The notes under the pieces were generated by a model. It saw only the letters and a program-made list of their open reading frames with translations, was not told the origin of the DNA and searched no databases. From Planosporangium flavigriseum (lineage in GTDB: Bacteria; Actinomycetota; Actinomycetes; Mycobacteriales; Micromonosporaceae), in NCBI RefSeq assembly GCF_011947225.1, contig NZ_JAATVW010000025.1:1-57898 (forward strand): DNA of 57,898 bases, written 5' to 3'. Position numbers and translations under genes: made by a program. Of this stretch, positions 15,527 to 24,008 are shown piece after piece; position 1 is the first letter of the stretch; the number at the start of each line of letters is the position of its first letter.

Positions 15527-17878
15527 ATGGCGGCCGGTGGAGAGATCAGGCGGACCAGCGCGGCCGCATTCCTGCCTGCCGTCATCGTGCTCACCGTCGC
15601 GGCCACCGGCTGGTTCGTGCTCAACCAGCACGGACCGCGCGGTCCGCTGGTGCTGGGCTGGATTGCCGCTCCGGCAACGCTGACCCTGGCGGCCCTGGCG
15701 CAGCGCCGTAGCGCGATGTCGCCAGGGCTTCCGGTCGTCGCACGACGACTCTGGCACCGGCTCGCCACCGCGACCGCGATCGCCGCCACCGGCACGGTGG
15801 TCGAGGCGGCCTACGCGATCGCCGGCACCCGGTCGGACGCGACGACGGTGCCGCTGCCGGCCGGGATGTGCTTTGTCGCGGCGATGCTGTACGCGCTGTG
15901 GGCGCTGCTTCGGGTGCCGGTCGTGACGCGGACCCGGGGCGAGTGGGTACGGGTGTCACTGGACTGTGCGACGGTGGTGCTCGGCGCGGCCGTCTTCATG
16001 TGGTACGTGGGCTTCGGGCCGCTGCTGGCCGGGGTCGGTCGCAGCGACGCCTGGGCGTTGCTGGCCGTCGGCGCCGGTTGCCTCGTCGCCGTGGCGGCGG
16101 TGTGCCGGATCGTCTTCGTCGAGGAGGCGCCGGTGGACGCGGGCGCGCTGCGCCTGTTCGGCTTCGGCGTCCTCATCGGCGGCGCCAGCGCCGGTGCCGT
16201 GACCCTGTTCGGCGGCCAGCCGTACCTGGTGTCCGGGCAGATCGCCGTGCCCTACATCGCGGTGCTCCTCGTCCTCGCCGCCGACCGGCAGCAGCGGGCG
16301 GAGACGGTCGACCGGCCGGCGTGCCAACCGTGGTGCCTGGCCAAGGTCAGCCCGTTGCCCTACGCCGCGGTCGTCGCCACCGACGTACTGCTGGTCGTGG
16401 CGGTGGCGGGCCACGTCGACGACCGGCTGTACGTGGTCGTCGGCGGCGCCATCACCATCACCGCGCTCGTCGTCGTACGCCAACTGGTCGCGTCTTCCGA
16501 GAACGCCCGGCTGGTCGACCGGCTCCGGCACCAGGAGGAGCGGCTGCGCCACCAGGCCTCACACGACGCGCTGACCCGGCTGGCCAACCGGGCGTACTTC
16601 GGTGAGTGCGTCGAGGCGGCGCTCGCCGGGGCAGGATCGGACGGCGGCCCGACCGTCCTGCTCATCGACCTCGACGACTTCAAGACGGTCAACGACACGC
16701 TGGGGCACAGCGTCGGTGACCGCCTGCTGGCCGTCGTCGCCGACCGGGTCCGCCGCTGCGCGCGCCCGGAGGACACCGTGGCCCGGCTCGGCGGCGACGA
16801 GTTCGCGGTGCTGCTGCGGAAGGCGTGGCCGGCGACGGTTGACGCCATCGCCGAGAGCATCCTCGCGAGCCTGCGCAGCCCGGTCGTCGTCGACGGGTAC
16901 GAACTGCTCGTGCAGGCCAGCATCGGGGTCACCGGTGCGGCCCCGGGAGACGACCCGCAGGCGTTGCTGCGCAAGGCCGACATCGCGATGTACGCCGCCA
17001 AGGAGGGCGGCAAGGACGGCTTCGCCAGGTACGTGCCCGGGATGGGGGCCGGCATACTCGAACACGCCAAACTCGGTGCCCAGCTTCGTCAGGCTCTCGA
17101 CGACGGTCAACTGCGCCTGCTCTACCAGCCGGTGGTCCGGCTCGCCGACGGCCGGATCATCGGCATGGAGGCCCTCGTGCGGTGGTGGCACCCCACCCGC
17201 GGCGCGGTCTCGCCCGGTGACTTCATCCCCACGGCGGAGCGGACCGGCCTCATCGTGCCCCTCGGCCGCTGGGTGCTGCGCGAGGCGTGCCGGCAGAAGG
17301 CTGTGTGGCGGCAGGCGTACGGCGACCTCTCTCCGGCCACCATCGGGGTCAACGTCTCCGGTCGGCAGTTGCAGGAACCGGGCTTCGCTGACGAGGTGGC
17401 CGACGCCGTCCACGAAGCCGGCCTGGAGCCGCACAACCTCGTGCTGGAGGTGACCGAGACGGCGGTCCTCACCGGAGCGCAGGCGCTGGAGACCCTGCAC
17501 GCCCTGCGGGACTTCGGCGTGAGCCTTGCGCTGGACGACTTCGGTACCGGCCAGTCGTCGCTCGGCCTCATCCGTACCTGTCCGGTGCACATTCTCAAGC
17601 TCGACAAGTCGTTCGTGATGGACTCCGGGCCGGATCGGTCGCAAGGGCGGTCGCGGTGGGCCGAGCGGCAGACGGCGGTCGCGTCCGCGGTCCTCCATAT
17701 GGCCAACGACCTGGGCCTGGACGCCGTCGCTGAGGGGATCGAAACCCAGGAACAGGCCGACCGGATGTGCGCGCTGGGCTACCGGCTCGGCCAGGGGTAC
17801 CACCTGGTCCGCCCGCTACCCGCTGACGACATCGGCCTTCTGCTGGCCCGGGACGCTGCCGCCCTGGAGCAGCTGTGA
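15527..17878 (+). CDS. Membrane GGDEF-EAL protein (c-di-GMP synthase/phosphodiesterase)
   Basis: 783 residues from ATG 15527; a TTG two codons earlier is also in frame. About eight to ten hydrophobic segments (to about residue 325) form an N-terminal membrane sensor, followed by a short coiled-coil, GGDEF and EAL. The active motif GGDEF is intact at 422-426, so cyclase activity is possible. The EAL domain keeps GMEALVRW (EAL 548-550), NVSGRQLQ, EVTET, LDDFGTGQSS and the final GQGYHLVRPLP, so phosphodiesterase activity is also possible. Net activity cannot be predicted. It could control the nearby putative polysaccharide synthase through c-di-GMP, but the GT2 lacks PilZ, so any link would be indirect. 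Confidence 0.93.
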   Translation: MAAGGEIRRTSAAAFLPAVIVLTVAATGWFVLNQHGPRGPLVLGWIAAPATLTLAALAQRRSAMSPGLPVVARRLWHRLATATAIAATGTVVEAAYAIAGTRSDATTVPLPAGMCFVAAMLYALWALLRVPVVTRTRGEWVRVSLDCATVVLGAAVFMWYVGFGPLLAGVGRSDAWALLAVGAGCLVAVAAVCRIVFVEEAPVDAGALRLFGFGVLIGGASAGAVTLFGGQPYLVSGQIAVPYIAVLLVLAADRQQRAETVDRPACQPWCLAKVSPLPYAAVVATDVLLVVAVAGHVDDRLYVVVGGAITITALVVVRQLVASSENARLVDRLRHQEERLRHQASHDALTRLANRAYFGECVEAALAGAGSDGGPTVLLIDLDDFKTVNDTLGHSVGDRLLAVVADRVRRCARPEDTVARLGGDEFAVLLRKAWPATVDAIAESILASLRSPVVVDGYELLVQASIGVTGAAPGDDPQALLRKADIAMYAAKEGGKDGFARYVPGMGAGILEHAKLGAQLRQALDDGQLRLLYQPVVRLADGRIIGMEALVRWWHPTRGAVSPGDFIPTAERTGLIVPLGRWVLREACRQKAVWRQAYGDLSPATIGVNVSGRQLQEPGFADEVADAVHEAGLEPHNLVLEVTETAVLTGAQALETLHALRDFGVSLALDDFGTGQSSLGLIRTCPVHILKLDKSFVMDSGPDRSQGRSRWAERQTAVASAVLHMANDLGLDAVAEGIETQEQADRMCALGYRLGQGYHLVRPLPADDIGLLLARDAAALEQL

Positions 17879-17881
17879 GGC

Positions 17882-18030
17882 GTGTCCGACGAGGACGCCA
17901 AGCGCCGTCTCGTCCCCTCGCTCACCACCCTCGCCGGCCTGCTCCGGCACTTGGGCCGTAGTCGAACGCAACTGGTTCCAGCGCGTGCTGGCGGGGCAGC
18001 CGGCCGCCGTCGCCGACGAAGGGGACGGGA
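17882..18030 (+). pseudogene. Truncated, frameshifted DinB/DUF664-family fragment
   Basis: The first frame reads SDEDAKRRLVPSLTTLAGLL then RHL. After GGG at 17953-17955 a second frame continues VVERNWFQRVLAGQ. Removing one G joins them into RHLAVVERNWFQRVLAG, the typical middle of DinB/DUF664 (mycothiol-dependent) proteins. The first roughly 30 residues and most of the C-terminal half are missing. It starts 3 nt after the GGDEF-EAL stop. It is therefore a decayed fragment. The other open stretch to 18263 looks like noise. Confidence 0.6.
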
Positions 18031-18186
18031 CGGCGGCTGGTCGGTCGACGGCGCGACCGGCGCCGGGTAAGGCGTCGGTCTTCGTCCACGGCCTCGTCGG
18101 CGGCCTCGCCTCGGCCGGTTTAGAGGCTCGAGATGCCGGGAAGCTCCAACCCTCGCCGGACATCCCCACCCAGAAGCAGGTGAATC

Positions 18187-18675
18187 ATGAGGATGACCAC
18201 GATGGGCGTCATCGGGGCCGCGGTCGCCGGAGTCGTCGTCAACCGGATCATGTCGGCGCGTAATCGCAACCTCTGGCCGATGGCCACGATTGCGCAGGAC
18301 CGCCGGCACGCGCGCTGGCACGTCGTCACGATCAACAAATCTCCGGAAGAGGTGGCACCCGGCGGGCGGCTGCCCGAGCCGCTCGCGAAGCTCGGCGACG
18401 AGGTCGAGGTACAGGTGAATCGTGCGGTCGGCGACCGGGGCACGGCGCTCGCCGCGCGGCTGCGGCACGAGCCGACCGGGGTCGCCGCCACCGCCGCGCG
18501 GGTCGCCGGCACCGATCCCCGGCAGCGGGTCCGGGTGGCGCTGCGCGAGTCGAAGCAACTGATCGAGACCGGCGAGATCCTCCAGCCGGAGAAGGTGAGC
18601 ACGGTGAAGCGGACGCTCACCGGCCTGCCGGTGGACTTCGCGGTCAGTCGGGCGCGTGGGGAGGGGCGGTTGTGA
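18187..18675 (+). CDS. SRPBCC/cyclase-like protein with N-terminal helix
   Basis: 162 residues. An N-terminal hydrophobic segment (about 6-22) precedes RWHVVTINKSPEEVAPGG and the pattern GDRGTALAARLR ... RVRVALRESKQLIETGEIL. The latter is the C-terminal half of proteins annotated as SRPBCC/polyketide-cyclase-like in actinobacteria. The N-terminal half of a full START-like fold is not visible, so this is a short variant. Its stop overlaps the GTG of the zinc alcohol dehydrogenase (GTGA), so the two are translationally coupled; this pairing is common in actinomycete genomes. The biochemical role is unknown. Confidence 0.7.
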   Translation: MRMTTMGVIGAAVAGVVVNRIMSARNRNLWPMATIAQDRRHARWHVVTINKSPEEVAPGGRLPEPLAKLGDEVEVQVNRAVGDRGTALAARLRHEPTGVAATAARVAGTDPRQRVRVALRESKQLIETGEILQPEKVSTVKRTLTGLPVDFAVSRARGEGRL

Positions 18676-19874
18676 AGGCCATCTGTTGGGAAGGCGTCAG
18701 CGAGGTCGCGGTCGAGGAGGTTCCCGACCCGCAGATGTACAACAAGCAGGACATGATCGTTAAGGTCAAGCTCAGCTCGGTCTGCGGCTCCGACCTGCAC
18801 CAGCTCAACGGATTCATCCCCACGATGCGCGCGGGCGACGTGATCGGCCACGAGTTCCTCGGTGAGGTCGTGGAGACCGGGTCCGAGGTGCGCCGGCACA
18901 ACGTCGGCGACCGGGTCGTGGTCTGCTCGGTCATCGCCTGCGGCCGTTGCTGGTTCTGCGAGCAGGGGCTCTTCTCCGACTGCGACAACAGCAACACCAA
19001 TCCCGGCATCCCGGAGATGATGTGGGGGCAGAGCCCCGCCGGGATCTTCGGGTACTCGCACGCCATGGGCGGGTTCCGGGGCAGCCACGCCGAGTACACC
19101 CGGATTCCGTTCGCGGACTACACGGCCTTCACCGTGCCGGACGGCGTCGACGACGCGACGGCGGTGTTCGCCTCCGACTCCGCGCCGACCGGCTGGATGG
19201 GCGCGGACCTGGGCGAGGTCAAGCAGGGCGACGTGGTGGCGGTCTGGGGCGCGGGTGCGGTCGGCCAGATGGCCGCCCAGTCCGCGATGCTCAAGGGCGC
19301 CGCGCGGGTCATCGTGATGGACCGGTTCGACTACCGGCTCGACATGGCAGCCCACCACCTGGGCGTGGAGACGCTCAACTACGAGGAGACCGACATCGAC
19401 GCGGAACTGCGCGAGCGCAGCGACGGGCGGGGGCCCGACGTCTGCATCGAGGCGGTCGGGCTGGAGTCGCACACACCCAACCCGGTGGCGTACCGCTGGG
19501 AGCAGGTCAAGCAGCAGACGCGCGTCCTGGAGCAGGACCGGCCGCACTCGCTGCGGCAGGCGATCATATCGTGCCGCAAGGGCGGCATGGTGTACGTCCT
19601 CGGCGTCTTCGTCGGGATGATCGACAAGTTTCCGATGGGCGCCCTGATGAACAAGGGCCTGACCATGCGCAGCGCTCAGCAGCACGGCGAGCGCTACATC
19701 CCGATGCTGTTGGAGCGGATGGCCCGCGGCGAGTTCAAGACCGCTCACCTGATGACGCACCCGATGCCGCTGTCCGAGGGGCCGCGCGGCTACGACCTGT
19801 TCAAGAACAAGAAGGACGGCTGCGTACGCGCGGTGTTCCACCCCGACGGCGACGGACGGGTCACCAGAGAGTGA
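18672..19874 (+). CDS. Zinc-dependent alcohol dehydrogenase, formaldehyde-dehydrogenase-like
   Basis: 400 residues, an MDR-superfamily NAD(P)-dependent dehydrogenase. The catalytic zinc ligands lie in SVCGSDLHQ and VIGHEFLGEVVE. A structural zinc lobe is seen in CGRCWFCEQGLFSDCDN, and the Rossmann motif is VWGAGAVGQMAA. The insertions around ESHTPNPVAYRWEQVKQQTR resemble glutathione-independent formaldehyde dehydrogenases rather than simple ethanol dehydrogenases. The substrate is not determinable. It starts with GTG coupled to the SRPBCC gene, and its 3' end overlaps the convergent transhydrogenase gene by 14 nt. Confidence 0.92.
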   Translation: MKAICWEGVSEVAVEEVPDPQMYNKQDMIVKVKLSSVCGSDLHQLNGFIPTMRAGDVIGHEFLGEVVETGSEVRRHNVGDRVVVCSVIACGRCWFCEQGLFSDCDNSNTNPGIPEMMWGQSPAGIFGYSHAMGGFRGSHAEYTRIPFADYTAFTVPDGVDDATAVFASDSAPTGWMGADLGEVKQGDVVAVWGAGAVGQMAAQSAMLKGAARVIVMDRFDYRLDMAAHHLGVETLNYEETDIDAELRERSDGRGPDVCIEAVGLESHTPNPVAYRWEQVKQQTRVLEQDRPHSLRQAIISCRKGGMVYVLGVFVGMIDKFPMGALMNKGLTMRSAQQHGERYIPMLLERMARGEFKTAHLMTHPMPLSEGPRGYDLFKNKKDGCVRAVFHPDGDGRVTRE

Positions 19875-21129
19875 GCGACCGTACGAAGATTCCGGCGAGG
19901 TCCTCGGCGGTGGCCGGCCGGGGCGCGGTCGCCAGCAGCCGCTGCTGCTTCATGGCGCCCTCGACCAGCCTGTCCACATCGGACTCGGCGTAGCCGACCG
20001 CCCCGATGCCGTTGGGGATCCCGATGTCGCGCATGAGCGCGGTCAGCGCCGCCGGCAGCAGGTCGGCCGGATCGTCGGCCCGCGTGCCCGGCGAGAGCAG
20101 TCCGGCGGCGCGCACGTGCCGGTCCGGGCACGCGGCGAAGGTGAAGCGGAACGCCTCCGGTGCGGTCAGCGCCACGGCCATGCCGTGCGGCACCAGCGGC
20201 TCGGCGTCCGGGTAGCCCTCGGGCCGGTAGTCGCGTACGCCGCCGGCGATCGGGTACGCGTTGGCGTGCGGGATGTGCACGCCCGCGTTCCCGAAGCCCA
20301 TACCGGCGAACGTCGCGGCGAGCGCCATGTCGGTACGCGCCTCGACGTCGTCGCCGTCCGCGACGGCGTTGCGAAACGATCGCGCCAGGAGTGCCAGCGC
20401 CTTCTCCGACCACATGTCGGCGACCGGGTTCGCGCCGCAGTACGGTACCCGCTCTTCCGGCTGCTTGCGCTCGAAGGCGTCGTACGGCTTCGCCGTGTAG
20501 CTCTCCAGGGCGTGGCAGAGGATGTCCATGCCGCACGCGGCCGTGACGGTCGCCGGCTGGGACATGGTGAGCAGCGGGTCGACCACCGCGAGGGTGGGTC
20601 GCAGCCGGGCGTGGCTGATGCCGGTCTTCACCTTGAGGTCGAGCACGTCGAGGACGCAGATCGTCGTGCTCTCCGACCCGGTGCCGGTCGTGGTCGGGAC
20701 GGCGACGAGCGGCTTGAGCGGCTGCGACGGCGCCCGTCCGCCCCCGACCGGCGCGTTGACGTAGTCCATCAGGTCGCCGGGGTTGGTGGTGAGCAGGTTG
20801 ACGGCCTTCGCCGTGTCGATGCTGGACCCGCCGCCGACGGCCACGAACGCGTCCCACGGCCCGTCTGCCCGCGCTGCGGAGACGGCGTGCCGCAGCGAGG
20901 CGTCGGTCGGCTCGACGTGCGCCTCCGCGAACACCTCCACCTCGATGCCGTACCGGCGGATGGCGTCGGCCACCCGCTGTGGTGAGCCGGTGGCCGCGAC
21001 GCCGGCGTCGGTGACGACGAGGACCCGGCGTACGCCGTACCGGCTCAGGTCGAAGCCGATCTCGTCGGCGGCCCCGGCGCCGAACTTCAGGTCCGGGGTG
21101 CCGTACGTGAACACGGTCTCCGCGGTCAT
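19861..21129 (-). CDS. Hydroxyacid-oxoacid transhydrogenase-like Fe-ADH
   Basis: 422 residues from ATG 21129, chosen for the perfect GGAGGTGAT box 5 nt upstream. It belongs to the iron-containing alcohol dehydrogenase family: GGGSSIDTAKAVN, PTTTGTGSESTT, and metal-site residues in MDILCHALE and VHIPHANAYPIAGG. The overall pattern (YCGANPVADMWSEKAL; LVPHGMAVALTAPEAF) matches the ADHFE1/HOT subgroup. That enzyme oxidises 4-hydroxybutyrate-type hydroxyacids while reducing 2-oxoglutarate, and uses tightly bound NAD. It overlaps the thioesterase gene upstream by 4 nt (ATGA), so both are one operon. Confidence 0.88.
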   Translation of the reverse strand: MTAETVFTYGTPDLKFGAGAADEIGFDLSRYGVRRVLVVTDAGVAATGSPQRVADAIRRYGIEVEVFAEAHVEPTDASLRHAVSAARADGPWDAFVAVGGGSSIDTAKAVNLLTTNPGDLMDYVNAPVGGGRAPSQPLKPLVAVPTTTGTGSESTTICVLDVLDLKVKTGISHARLRPTLAVVDPLLTMSQPATVTAACGMDILCHALESYTAKPYDAFERKQPEERVPYCGANPVADMWSEKALALLARSFRNAVADGDDVEARTDMALAATFAGMGFGNAGVHIPHANAYPIAGGVRDYRPEGYPDAEPLVPHGMAVALTAPEAFRFTFAACPDRHVRAAGLLSPGTRADDPADLLPAALTALMRDIGIPNGIGAVGYAESDVDRLVEGAMKQQRLLATAPRPATAEDLAGIFVRSLTLW

Positions 21130-21569
21130 GAGATCACCTCCAGAGCTTTGCGGATCTCGTCCGGCACCGGCACCGGCCGCCGGGTCTCCGCGTCGACGTA
21201 CACGTGCACGAACCGCCCGACGGCGGCCGGCTGTTCCGAGCGCTGCCCGAACAGCGCGAGCCGGTAGACGACGCTCGACGTACCGAGGTGTGCGAGCGCG
21301 ATCCCGGCGGTGACGACCTCGGGGAAGCGCAACTCCGCGAAGTACCGGCAGGAGGTCTCGACGACCACCCCGATCGCCGGCAGTCGCCGGATGTCGGTGC
21401 CGGTCGCTTCGATGAGCCACCCGTTCACCGCGGTGTCGAACATGAGGTAGTGGACCACGTTGTTGACGTGGCCGTAGACGTCGTCGTCCGACCAGCGGGT
21501 GGGCAGGTCGCGCAGGACGGGAAAGTCCGCTCGGCGCAGCCGGCGCGGGTCGTCGTCACGCTGATCCAT
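21126..21569 (-). CDS. Hotdog-fold acyl-CoA thioesterase
   Basis: 147 residues, a single 4HBT hotdog domain. TRWSDDDVYGHVNNVVHY contains the catalytic Asp and the H-N pair of the 4-hydroxybenzoyl-CoA thioesterase/YbgC family. A YFAELRFPEVV strand and GRFVHVYVDAETRRPVP complete the fold. It hydrolyses acyl-CoA thioesters; chain preference is unknown. It is the first gene of an operon with the transhydrogenase, which suggests they act on the same hydroxyacyl/acyl-CoA route. A dgt terminator lies just upstream. Confidence 0.9.
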   Translation of the reverse strand: MDQRDDDPRRLRRADFPVLRDLPTRWSDDDVYGHVNNVVHYLMFDTAVNGWLIEATGTDIRRLPAIGVVVETSCRYFAELRFPEVVTAGIALAHLGTSSVVYRLALFGQRSEQPAAVGRFVHVYVDAETRRPVPVPDEIRKALEVIS

Positions 21570-21590
21570 ATCCGCAGCTTAAATGGTCCG

Positions 21591-21640
21591 TGATCACCGA
21601 GACTTTGCGGTGCCATAGCGCCGCAAAGTCTCGGTGGTCA
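21591..21640 (-). terminator. Terminator after dgt, overlapping its stop codon
   Basis: TGATCACCGAGACTTTGCGG (21591-21610) pairs with the arm at 21621-21640 at 19 of 20 positions, with a 10-nt loop. The right arm includes the dgt stop codon (21638-21640), so the stem begins inside the gene. It separates dgt from the thioesterase operon on the same strand. Confidence 0.85.
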
Positions 21641-23188
21641 TAGAACGAATGAATCTGTCCACAGTTGACGTGACCGGCCCGACAGCGCGTCGAGCAGGGC
21701 CACTGCCTGGCCGTCGGTCAGGGAGGCGACGAAGTCGACGATGGCCCGGCCCCGCGCCATCGCGGACAGCTCCGCCCGGGTCGGTGCGGCGACCAGGCCG
21801 AGCGCGCTCGGTTCGTCCACCAGGCCCGCCAGCTCCGACAAGGCCAGCTCGACGAAGTCGTGCACGCGGCGGGGCAGCCGCGCGGTCTCGTCGAGGTCGA
21901 CCAGCCAGTCGTGCAGCGCCTCGACCAGCGTCTCGATCAGGGCGGCCTGGCCGCGCTGATGGAGGGCCAGGTCCGGCCGGGCCAGCACGAACCGGTGATG
22001 GACGAACTTGAGGACCTGCACCTCGTGCCACTGGAGCGGGCGCAGCAGCACGTGACCCGAGCGCACCGGTGGATCGGGGCGTACCTCGATCGCGTCGATG
22101 AGCCGTTCGGTCCAGCGCGCCGAGAAGCGGGCCACGCTCCGCTCCGCCTCGATCGAGCCGTCGAACGGCGCGGCGAGCAGCCCGTCGACGAGCTCGGCGC
22201 GTACGTGCTCGACGGCGGCGCGGAACGCGTCGTCGTCCGAGATCCAGCTGTCCTTGCGGTGCAGGTCCCGGCGGAGCCGCTCGACCGAGCGCCCCGGCCG
22301 GCGCGCGGTCGCGGCGAGGATGTCGGCCGGCAGCGACCGCAACTGGTCGGCGTCGCGCTGCCAGGCCATCAGCTCGCTGGCGACCGATCCCTGCTGGAGC
22401 ACGCCGACCCGGTGGAAGTCCTCCACGTCGTGGATGGCGTACGCGATGTCGTCGGCGGTGTCCATGACCGACGCCTCAACGGTCTGCTGCCAGTCGGCCA
22501 GCCGGCCGGCGAACGGCTCGCGGGCCTGCCGAAGGTCGGCCAGCTCCGTCACGTACGCCCCGAACTTGACCGACCCCCTGGTCGGGTCGTTCGGGGGCGC
22601 CGCCGCCCCGCGCGGCGGGGGATCGAGGTGGCGTACGTGCGGCTGCGGGTACGTGTGCCGCGTCCACGGGTACTTGAGCATCGCCGCCCGGACGGCGGCG
22701 GTGAGGTCCAGCCCGGTCGTCTCGCCGCGGATCTCGGTGCTGGTCACGATCCGGTACGACTGGGCGTTGCCCTCGAACCCGTCCGGCAGGGCGAACCGCT
22801 GCCGGGCGATGCCGTCGAGGACCCGCTCGCCGAGATGGCCGAACGGCGGGTGCCCCAGGTCGTGCGCCAGCGCCGCGGCTTCGACGACGTCGGCGTCGCA
22901 GCCGCCGAGCTTGTCCAGGAGGTCGCGGTACCGGGGATCGCCGGTCAGCCGCTCCGCGATCGCCCGGGCCACCTGCGCCACCTTGAGGCTGTGGGTGAGG
23001 CGGTTGTGCACCAGCAGGCCGGACCCGCCCGGGCTGATCACCTGGGTGACGCCGCCGAGCCGCGCGAAGTACGGCGAGCTGACGATCCGGTCCCGGTCGA
23101 CCCGGTAGGGGCTCGCGGCGAGGTTTCCCAGCACCACCGCGCTCCCGCCGAAGAGGCGCCGGGCGCGCTGATCTTCCGGCAGGTCCAT
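21638..23188 (-). CDS. dgt: Deoxyguanosinetriphosphate triphosphohydrolase-like protein
   Basis: 516 residues. An HD-domain phosphohydrolase of the Dgt family, which splits dNTPs (typically dGTP) to deoxynucleoside and triphosphate. HD motifs: HNRLTHSLKVAQVARAIA (first His), ALAHDLGHPPFGHLGE (metal-binding His-Asp), and AYAIHDVEDF further on. TRVDRDRI-type N-terminal features (SPYRVDRDRIVSSPYFARL) match the family. It is probably cytoplasmic, affecting dNTP pools and mutation rate or phage defence. It has its own terminator, and follows the EEP gene on the same strand by 9 nt, so it is likely cotranscribed with it. Confidence 0.93.
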   Translation of the reverse strand: MDLPEDQRARRLFGGSAVVLGNLAASPYRVDRDRIVSSPYFARLGGVTQVISPGGSGLLVHNRLTHSLKVAQVARAIAERLTGDPRYRDLLDKLGGCDADVVEAAALAHDLGHPPFGHLGERVLDGIARQRFALPDGFEGNAQSYRIVTSTEIRGETTGLDLTAAVRAAMLKYPWTRHTYPQPHVRHLDPPPRGAAAPPNDPTRGSVKFGAYVTELADLRQAREPFAGRLADWQQTVEASVMDTADDIAYAIHDVEDFHRVGVLQQGSVASELMAWQRDADQLRSLPADILAATARRPGRSVERLRRDLHRKDSWISDDDAFRAAVEHVRAELVDGLLAAPFDGSIEAERSVARFSARWTERLIDAIEVRPDPPVRSGHVLLRPLQWHEVQVLKFVHHRFVLARPDLALHQRGQAALIETLVEALHDWLVDLDETARLPRRVHDFVELALSELAGLVDEPSALGLVAAPTRAELSAMARGRAIVDFVASLTDGQAVALLDALSGRSRQLWTDSFVL

Positions 23189-23197
23189 GATCCGACC

Positions 23198-23992
23198 CTA
23201 GCCGACGGTGAGGTCGAGCGATGCGACGACCGGGTAGTGGTCGGACGCGGTCTCGGCCGCGCCGCCCGACCCGACCCGGCAGGACCGCACCAGGCGCGCG
23301 ACCGGCTCGGTACCGAGGATGTAATCCAGCCGCATCCGGGAGAACTCGTGCCCGGCGTACCCGGTGGGCACAGTATGGTCCGCGGCGCCGACCTGGCGGC
23401 ACAGGTCCACGAAACCGGCGTCGGCCAGCACCTGGACCGCCCGGGTGTCCACGTCGCCGCCCCGCCGCAGGTGGCGGGACCGGTGCTGCGGCGCCAGGGC
23501 GCGCAGCCGCTCGGTGTGGTCGGTCCACGGGTCGAGTGAGTTGAGGTCGCCCATGAGGAGCACCATCCGCTCGCGGTCGGCCCGGGGCGCGAGCCACCGG
23601 GCCTCCCACCGGCGGCGGCCGCCCGAGAACGGGTACAGGTGGGTGCTGATCACCGTGAGCGGTCCCCGGTCGGTGGCGACGGTGACCTCGGCGGCGGCGT
23701 GGTGGAACGGGCGGCGGATCCGTCCGGTGGAGATGACCGCCGCGGCGTTCCGGACGAGGACGGCGACGGGCTGGCCGCCGAGCCAGGACCGGACGAGGTG
23801 CGGCCGCATCCCGACCGCGTCGGCCAGCTGGCGCAGGCGGCGCCCGCCGTCGCGCGGGAAGTGCGCAAGCTCCTGCAGCGCCAGCACGTCCGGCCGGTGC
23901 GCGGTGACGACCTCAGTGATCGCGTCCAGGCGGCTGCCGCGGCTGTCGCGGCCGCCGTTGCGGATGTTGTAGGTCATCACGGTCAGCGCCAT
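23198..23992 (-). CDS. Endonuclease/exonuclease/phosphatase-family hydrolase
   Basis: 264 residues from ATG 23992. The frame is open further upstream, but that part is low-complexity and reads into the MBL gene. EEP fold motifs: LTVMTYNIRNGG (Asn), VLALQELAHF (metal-binding Glu), LMGDLNSLDPW (Asp-x-Asn), and ETASDHYPVVASL (catalytic Asp-His). There is no signal peptide, so it is a cytosolic Mg-dependent phosphodiesterase on nucleic acid, phosphoinositide or sphingomyelin-type substrates; the exact substrate is unknown. It lies 16 nt after the MBL hydrolase and 9 nt before dgt. Confidence 0.88.
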   Translation of the reverse strand: MALTVMTYNIRNGGRDSRGSRLDAITEVVTAHRPDVLALQELAHFPRDGGRRLRQLADAVGMRPHLVRSWLGGQPVAVLVRNAAAVISTGRIRRPFHHAAAEVTVATDRGPLTVISTHLYPFSGGRRRWEARWLAPRADRERMVLLMGDLNSLDPWTDHTERLRALAPQHRSRHLRRGGDVDTRAVQVLADAGFVDLCRQVGAADHTVPTGYAGHEFSRMRLDYILGTEPVARLVRSCRVGSGGAAETASDHYPVVASLDLTVG

Positions 23993-24008
23993 AGGGCAAG
24001 TCTCGCGG

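Noticed and set aside
17985-18263. 92-codon frame after the DinB fragment
   Set aside because: Only its first residues belong to the DinB remnant; the remainder runs through the start of the next gene and is not protein-like.
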